From Axinella damicornis (taxonomy: Eukaryota > Porifera > Demospongiae > Axinellida > Axinellidae): a stretch of DNA of 64,000 nt. The position numbers and the translations under genes are program-made. Below the pieces are notes generated by a model. It was not told where the DNA came from. It did no database searches and was given only the letters and a program-made list of their open reading frames with translations. This document shows, in pieces, positions 57,892 through 64,000 of the stretch. Each line of letters begins with the position of its first letter. The stretch's first letter is position 1. Where the stretch lies: contig OZ007506.1 of the NCBI GenBank assembly GCA_963931865.1, forward strand, positions 4,646,926 through 4,710,925. Reading direction: 5' to 3'.

Positions 57892-59439
57892 TGAATAATG
57901 AACAAAGTCACACCTTTTCATCAGGAATTTTAGACCTATGAAATCACAGAGAATTCTTTGTTAATAGTCAGCATACCAGCCATACCAGGGTGTTACTGAC
58001 CCAAATTTTGACAAAACTAGTGTCAATTATATATGCTGAACCAGGCAGCAGATGGTTAACTTAATTGGCATAACTGAGTTATATGTGCACATGCGCAATA
58101 GCATTCCTGAACTCGAGTGTCTGATGAATCAGCACAAACAGACTTCTATACACATCATAGTTTACCAATAATTATATGACCACGAAGTCTATTGGAACAA
58201 CCCAAAACAGGCTGTGAGATAAGATTTCACTAGCTACATGTACCTCCATGCAGTTCAGTTCAAAATGCAATAATTAAGTCTTCTGCAATCTGATTGGAGC
58301 TCTCGAATTCGAGAGCGCTGAAAAGAAATTAATGTCACTCAGAACACCAGACCCTCTTCGCGCATGCGGGAGGGTCTGGGCACAAGACTATGGCCACCCA
58401 TGGTCTAATTTCTATGAACCACAGCTCATAAACCACAGTCAGTGCTGATCTGCCCATGCACAATAGCTAATACTCAGGGCACAGGTATTTTTGTTATAAA
58501 GATGATCAGTTCATGCAAACATATAGAAACCTGTATATAAACGTTTGTGGAAGTTTTACGGTGCATGCATGCAGGAGAGGGAAAATCCATGCAGTAACCA
58601 CTTTGAAACATGCACAACTACGTATGATATAGCACAGCAACTCTTGCTGTCCCTAATTGAACAGGCATTTTACCGTTCGACTTTCTCAATAGAAGCCTCA
58701 GTCACTCCCAGGCCCCCACCCAGCTTTTCGTCGTTTGCAGTAGCGATAGAAAGCAGGGAGGGGACTGGGAACGAGGCTAGCTCAATAACAATACTAATTC
58801 AAGCTGTAACACTGAACCTAAGACCAGAGCTGTTCGGTTTTTGCTTTGATATTAATAATTATTATAACATTATGTACTAGTTATGCAGTGTGCATGAACG
58901 TAAGGTGTAATAACATTATGTACTAGTTATGCAGTGTGCATTAACGTAAGGTGTAATGATAATACATTGCTACCTGCATGCACTTTCTGTTTATGCATGG
59001 CTGCATGGCAGGTATCTGCCTGTATAATAATCAGATTGGCTCGTTCCGATTTTGTGCCAAAGCATAGTGATAGGATTGGTACAATGTTCCAGAATAAAAG
59101 CCACACAAGCGACTGAAGTAGATTGAGAGAGGGAGTTACGTAACAGATGTTCAATAATAGACCCATACAATAGGCATCCATAGTCTATTGAATTTTCTCT
59201 GCTCAGGAACTTGGGGGCGCCCCCAACTTCCTGAGCAAGACCAAATTGGACTAAGGCATGCATGTATGTAGTTTATTGTGGTAAAGTGCATGCCACAACA
59301 GACACAACAGCAGCCATGTATACAATCAAAACAGTAGTACAAGTGGCCACAACACACAGTCAAAATGCCAGCTGAAGCTGCCAAGAAGGTTTCAAGAGTC
59401 TAATTATGTTACGGGTCAATTGATGGCTACAGTGTTTAA

Positions 59440-59902
59440 TAACTCTTTAGGGCCCAAATTCTTTCTCTAGGTCATTTTCAATCTATAGAACACACTTATA
59501 CCCTCATTTCTGTTCCCTGGCGTTGCTGGGCTCGAAACTGCTCACACAGGTAATTTCAGCTATACTAAGCATATACGTGACTTAACCACACCCACCGCTT
59601 GCAACCAAGCCTCCCGAGAAATGCCGACCTGCCATAGCTAAAAAAAAAACCCATGAACACTGGAAACGGAGGGCCTACAAGGCAAGATAGCTACTTTCTA
59701 AGTCCATTTATACCAAAAACGCCGGAAATGGCCCTCCCAGTGCCGACCAAGACCTTTCTATCGCTCCGGGTGCACCCACCCACCTCCCCCTGTCCCGCCC
59801 TTTCTGCTGTCGCAGAACCTATCTCCCAAGGACAATGCCGGATGTGACATCATGAAGCTGAAAGTCTCATGTTGCAGATATACAACGTTAGGTCTTAAAG
59901 GG
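59440..59902. mobile_element. piggyBac-like element with TTAA target, empty site at 53,545
   Basis: The duplicated segment next to gene 6 reads GTGTTTAACCTTCC at 53,541. Next to gene 7 the same words are split by 463 bases, with TTAA at 59,436-59,439 and at 59,903-59,906. The right end, CTTAAAGGG before TTAA, matches the element at 34,856-35,477. The left end (TAACTCTTTAGG) carries three extra bases. No coding capacity is visible. Confidence 0.75.
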
Positions 59903-60149
59903 TTAACCTTCCTGGTGGGGAAGTTAGTAATGGTGACAGACTGTGCGATATTAATCAGCTCCACTTGTCTTACTACTGGGTATACAGTACGTGGTCAGGT
60001 GTGATTCTCAGCCCATTCGTGCAAAGGAGCAGAGAAATTCCCCATGCACCCAGCTCCACCAGTGGCTTCGAATGCTCATAGCCAAGCCCAGACATGGCCG
60101 TGCTGTATGCACTCGAAGGATGCACCCACCCATCTCCCCGTGTCCCACC

Positions 60150-60235
60150 CTCAGGAAGTTGGCACCCTCTCGTGTTCAGGAAGTTGGCACCCTCTCGTGT
60201 TCAGGAAGTTGGCACCCTCTCGTGTTCAGGAAGTT
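60150..60235. repeat. 25-bp minisatellite CTCTCGTGTTCAGGAAGTTG
   Basis: Three to four exact copies of a 25-bp unit (AGGAAGTTGGCACCCTCTCG core). The paralogous segment at 53,786-53,820 has fewer copies, so the array expanded after the duplication. Confidence 0.8.
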
Positions 60236-60805
60236 GGCCTACCCCAACTGAGCATGAGCAAGAGAAATATTTTGCTCTTCCAAAGCTAGAGCAAATATTT
60301 TAGATTGCTCAGTTGGGGTAAGCCAACTTCCTGAACACGAGAAATTGTGGGTGTATAGCTAGCTCGGTAGACTAACTTATACAACCTCAACAGCCTCAAG
60401 GTATATCAGCATCCATGGTCACGATCACTATACGGAGGATCATAGTTGTCATGATGTGTATGAGGTATAGGTGTCAAGCACAAGTTACTGCATGAGCATG
60501 ATAGCTATATATAGCTACAGACATTAATTTTTACATGGCTAATTTTGTCAGATGCTATACTATTGTGCTCTAACGCATGTGTTTGTATACCAACGATGCA
60601 CTGGCAGTACTGTTGTGCTTCCACTAACCAAAACAGGATAACTCATATAATAGAGACACACCCAATTGCAGTTATTGGTCTACAAGGGACTGTCCCATAT
60701 AGCTAATAATATTATGCGTACAATAAAACGATCCTCACTTGCCAACACACGAAAGAAAAGCTGAAGCTGGCAAGAAGGTTACAAGAGCCTCCCATAGAGT
60801 TATTA

Positions 60806-63109
60806 TCAATTGATGGCAGTGATGTTTAACCTTCCTGTTCGGGAAGTTAGTAATGGTGACGGACTGTAGGAAATAACCCGAACATGTCTACTTCTTTGCA
60901 CTGCACGAAACTGACTTGATTTCATAGATCTGCTGGATTTTCTCCTCCTAATCGTACGTCTTTCACGGCTCGATGACCACATCTTTGGAACAAATAGAAA
61001 TACTTTGCAAAGGAATGGAATTAACAGGTAAGGGAAGACGCTGAATACATAGGCAGCCTCAGGTATGGAAATGAGTATAACAAATGTTAAGGCGTATGGG
61101 AACCAGGTACCCAGGCAAACCACTGTTGAAAACACAAACAGATTCACTTGCTTACTGTCCCTGAAACACTCCAAGTGGACCTTCCTTGTGAGAATTGCAA
61201 GAAATGCTACAGCTACAATCATGCTTCCATTCACTCCAAAGATTATGACTGATGACCAAACAGCATAGCTATAGTCTCCACAGATTGTTGTAACCCGTTG
61301 AAACACATTCGACTGTTCACTCAGAGGTACAGCGTAACCTGTAGCAACTGGATCCAGTACAGACCACAGTATCAGTAGGAGGATGGTAATGGACACAGGG
61401 ACAAAACTTGCCGCAATCATAACTTGATCAGACCAAAATTTTCCATGTCTCTCAAATATGAAGAAAAAGAGTCGATAGATTCGAAGCAGTCTCATAAACA
61501 AGGTTGAGTAAATCAGCTGCATTCCTGTTGCAGTAAACCATATCTCTGCTTGACACATAGGCCCAAAGAGGTCATGATGTAAAAGCTCCCTTGAACCTGA
61601 TATCAAATCCCCAATGTACAGCATGTAGCAGCCTGCAAGTATGAGGACACTCAGATATGGACTGGTGGCTTTAATCGATGGTTTATTCCAGTAGTAGATA
61701 AAGAGCACCAGGACAACTGTATTGAAGACAAGTAGAGCTGCTGTAATGACAAGTGTTACAATGGGGAGAGCTCTGGAGAGTGGAAGCACAACATTTTCGA
61801 AGTCATCCATTGGAATGCTTCCTGGAGGCAAGTGCACTGCCAGATTTCCTGTAAGTGGATTGTAGTGCCCAGCATGAATATATTCATTCCCTCTGACATG
61901 AAAAATATCCACTTCAGTCACCACCTCCCTATCCCCATTAAAAGCAATCCTCCCAAGGGCACCAGAAAAATTTACACTTCTCAGATTTCTTTCTACTAAT
62001 GTGGACACACTTCCATTTTCAAGATCATTTTCTGACAATGAACTATTCACTGCTAGTGCAAATGCCCAGACAGAATCATGCATTGAGTTGGCGTGTTGGT
62101 TCTGCAATGTCCTTCCAAGACGATGTTGCAGTTCCATGAGGTATTCACTGTAGGTTTGTCCTGAAACCAAGGTTGTATTAGGGTTGGGATCAAACCTGTA
62201 CTGCAGCAGGAATGCGCCATCTAGTGACCTTAGAATTTCTTCATTAGTACATTTCTCTGTACCATTCATCAGGTCTTCCAGGCTAAGGTCATGAAATATC
62301 CACACAAATCCAAGCCAGTGACGAAGGCCCGTCTGTAGCTTGTACGACTCACACAGTAGCTCACAAGCTTCAGATGCTGTCACAGAGGCATATACTATTC
62401 TTGCTCTCTTTCGTAAGAGGCTCTGAATGGGAGAGGTAGGAAATTTTGCGGAGACGTCTCCCAAGAACACAAGTTCAAACTGAACTCTTTGCTCGACTTT
62501 TGCTACAAAGTCATTTGCAGCGGTCGTGTGTTGTATCAAGATGGTGTCTTGAACCACACCAATTCTCCTCCACTGGAATGTGGCCATCAAGGCCAGAACA
62601 GCGTCATTGTAGACTGCTGAAGATGATATCATTCGATAGAGTCGTGGATACTCTTCTTTACTAGAGAATACTGGAGAAGTTGCACCGGCTGAAATCTGGA
62701 GGAGGTCTATTCCTGGCCTTCCTGCTAGAGGGGAGATGGCCTGGGTGACTGTGGAACAGACCAACCCCACCACCCCTACTATGTTCAAATCTCCACTCGT
62801 CACGTGTCTCACAAAGTTCACTGGTGCTTCTGTTACCAGGCTCTGATTGCAAGTCTCTGTATTCGCCGGGACTAGCTCCAGCCTATAGCCAGGAAGGATG
62901 TCATTTCTCATGTTTATCTTCTCCACTGCCAGTTGTGCTGCTGAAATCAACTCTTCTCCTCCGTGGTAGAGTGGCCTGGGGGATATCCCCTCTGGTTCTG
63001 GCAGGGGCACCAGAGTCAGTAGACTGAGGGTTGGGAGCTCAACTTGCGCATTAGAAAAGTTCAGATAACAAATACCTAGCACGACCATCCAACACACTTG
63101 AATGGCCAT
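60806..63109 (-). CDS. GABA-B-like class C GPCR, array gene 7
   Basis: An intronless receptor of 767 aa. The ATG at 63109 (MAIQVCWMVVLGICYLNFS) aligns with the starts of genes 5 and 6. The upstream extension begins with GTG. Flytrap, seven helices and a basic Ser-rich tail ending RLNITAIN are complete. Helix domain and tail are gene-6-like (FIFERHGKFWSDQVMIAASF). The flytrap differs from genes 5-6 by carrying ANTETCN and VEQRVQFELVF, features shared with genes 3-4. ECL2 is one residue shorter (ICGDYSYAVW) than in genes 5-6, but the Cys is kept. It is the last receptor in the window; more may lie beyond 64 kb. Confidence 0.95.
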   Translation of the reverse strand: MAIQVCWMVVLGICYLNFSNAQVELPTLSLLTLVPLPEPEGISPRPLYHGGEELISAAQLAVEKINMRNDILPGYRLELVPANTETCNQSLVTEAPVNFVRHVTSGDLNIVGVVGLVCSTVTQAISPLAGRPGIDLLQISAGATSPVFSSKEEYPRLYRMISSSAVYNDAVLALMATFQWRRIGVVQDTILIQHTTAANDFVAKVEQRVQFELVFLGDVSAKFPTSPIQSLLRKRARIVYASVTASEACELLCESYKLQTGLRHWLGFVWIFHDLSLEDLMNGTEKCTNEEILRSLDGAFLLQYRFDPNPNTTLVSGQTYSEYLMELQHRLGRTLQNQHANSMHDSVWAFALAVNSSLSENDLENGSVSTLVERNLRSVNFSGALGRIAFNGDREVVTEVDIFHVRGNEYIHAGHYNPLTGNLAVHLPPGSIPMDDFENVVLPLSRALPIVTLVITAALLVFNTVVLVLFIYYWNKPSIKATSPYLSVLILAGCYMLYIGDLISGSRELLHHDLFGPMCQAEIWFTATGMQLIYSTLFMRLLRIYRLFFFIFERHGKFWSDQVMIAASFVPVSITILLLILWSVLDPVATGYAVPLSEQSNVFQRVTTICGDYSYAVWSSVIIFGVNGSMIVAVAFLAILTRKVHLECFRDSKQVNLFVFSTVVCLGTWFPYALTFVILISIPEAAYVFSVFPYLLIPFLCKVFLFVPKMWSSSRERRTIRRRKSSRSMKSSQFRAVQRSRHVRVISYSPSPLLTSRTGRLNITAIN

Positions 63110-63250
63110 TATTAGTTCACCCACGTACACGTAACTGAGTCAACTTCACGGATTAATTAACAGATTAAGATCTACAAAACAGGATTCATACATAACTGCA
63201 TTCATATGGTTCTGGTACGTGGTACTGCCTAGCCTCGGCTACATTTAGCC

Positions 63251-63492
63251 TAGTCTCGGTCCCAGACCCAAACCACCCCAGCACGGATCGCATCTAGTAT
63301 CACCCTCCCCGTGTAGTCTAACAAGCTAGCCCTTCGCTTTCTCCAGCGCGCGATCGCTTTCAGTATGCGCGGTCACGTGAGTCGATCCGTGCTGGGGAAA
63401 ATACGAGGGGCTAGCCCGCTAGACTTACCTCCCCGTGCATGATACTGGAAGCGATCCGCGCTGGGGTTGGTTTGGGTCTGGGGCCGAGACTA
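63251..63492. mobile_element. Mutator-like foldback MITE with 9-bp target duplication (outer)
   Basis: The arms are TAGTCTCGGTCCCAGACC on the left and GGTCTGGGGCCGAGACTA on the right. CATTTAGCC stands directly on both sides (63,242-63,250 and 63,493-63,501), a perfect 9-bp duplication. A second palindromic element is nested inside at 63,314-63,428. Nine-base duplications with long palindromic arms point to the Mutator superfamily. Confidence 0.8.
63314..63428. mobile_element. Nested foldback MITE, second subfamily
   Basis: The left arm is TAGTCTAACAAGCTAGCCC and the right arm carries GGGGCTAGCCCGCTAGACTT. The 9-mer CTCCCCGTG occurs on both sides (63,305-63,313 and 63,429-63,437). It is related to 51,318 and 57,608-57,716. 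Confidence 0.75.
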
Positions 63493-64000
63493 CATTTAGC
63501 CTTTGTGCAACCGAAAGCGGCGCGCGGGCCTGGGAACGAGCTCAGCAAGCTTACGGAGGTTTGTATTCGTCCGTTACTTCTTCCGGTAGTATCCGTTCTG
63601 AAATCGGAATTATGCGATTTCCGTGTAACGAAATAGCCAGGTCAGACGGCTTCGCGAGAAGCAGATTTTAGCACCAACTACTCCTCATGCGAACGACTTA
63701 TCCTTCAAGATATGTGTAATGCTGATGGTCAAGAGTTTATACTATAGAGCTATCAAGACTGTTGAGACTGCTCCCGTCTTTGTGTGAGAACGCTGGGTCT
63801 AGCTTGAAGCTTCTCAAGATGGTCAGTTTCAAGCGCCACTAGTGCAAGAATGCAGGGTGCCGGACCTGCGCCAGAACTTGTATATGTTATGGGAAGCACA
63901 TTATTATCTATTATAGGATCTTTCCTTTGTGTGTACCCCTGCATGCACTGCATGTGCTGCAAATTCAAATCAATTCAACTCAAACAGTCACAAAAAAAAA

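Larger units (their letters stand above)
51318..60805. repeat. Duplicated intergenic units of receptor genes 5-7
   Basis: The segments 51,318-54,428 and 57,608-60,805 align over most of their length (3' flanks of genes 6 and 7), as do 47,013-47,995 and 56,736-57,607 (5' flanks of genes 5 and 6). The differences are discrete insertions and deletions described separately. Parts of the same flank are recognisable at 28,490-28,830 and 34,230-34,850. No gene is convincing inside. Confidence 0.75.
63110..64000. other. Upstream region of gene 7 to window end
   Basis: It contains the nested foldback MITEs (63,251-63,492). The rest shows no recognisable gene; the short open frames at 63,435-63,670 overlap the MITE arm. 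The window ends in an A-run. Confidence 0.6.

Noticed and set aside
1..64000. Search for tRNA, rRNA, CRISPR arrays and bacterial operons
   Set aside because: Nothing convincing by eye; a tRNAscan or Infernal run would be needed to exclude small RNA genes.

Overview
The window looks like metazoan nuclear DNA, most probably from a sponge (demosponge). That assignment is an inference from four things: a tandem array of intronless GABA-B-like class C receptors, small spliced genes with GT-AG introns, frequent simple AGCT and ATGC tracts, and very dense small DNA transposons. I see no bacterial features, no rRNA or tRNA genes and no CRISPR array.

The backbone is an array of seven class C GPCR genes, all on the minus strand and all single-exon: about 1.4-3.6, 8.1-10.3 (frameshifted pseudogene), 14.7-17.1, 24.5-26.8, 44.7-47.0, 54.4-56.7 and 60.8-63.1 kb. 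Each has a signal peptide, a Venus-flytrap ligand domain and a seven-helix domain with GABA-B-type signatures. None has the cysteine-rich linker of mGluR-type receptors or a visible C-terminal coiled coil. By helix domain and tail they fall into three classes: genes 1-2, genes 3-4 and genes 5-6-7. The first flytrap lobe is almost identical in all of them, also at silent sites, which suggests gene conversion. Genes 1 and 2 sit in a tandem duplication with breakpoints near 555, 7,252 and 12,902. Genes 5, 6 and 7 sit in a second set of duplicated units that includes their flanks.

The rest is largely transposable elements, many dated by empty sites in the duplicated paralogous segments. A 9-kb CACTA (EnSpm/CMC) DNA transposon (35,549-44,519) ends in CACTACAAAAAA. 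It carries two divergent, intact-looking spliced genes: a zinc-finger transposase-like protein of about 847 aa and a SAM-domain protein of about 538 aa. A CR1/L2/Jockey-like LINE (about 47,996-51,315) with intact ORF2 is nested in a hAT-like element. piggyBac-like elements with TTAA sites, a pogo-like element and a family of palindromic, probably Mutator-like elements with 9-bp target duplications are scattered through the intergenic DNA.

The long gene-poor stretches (3.7-8.0, 10.4-14.7, 17.1-24.5, 26.9-34.8, 51.7-54.4, 56.8-60.8 and 63.2-64 kb) hold hairpin elements, minisatellites, poly-G/poly-C tracts and a few decayed or unproven coding fragments.
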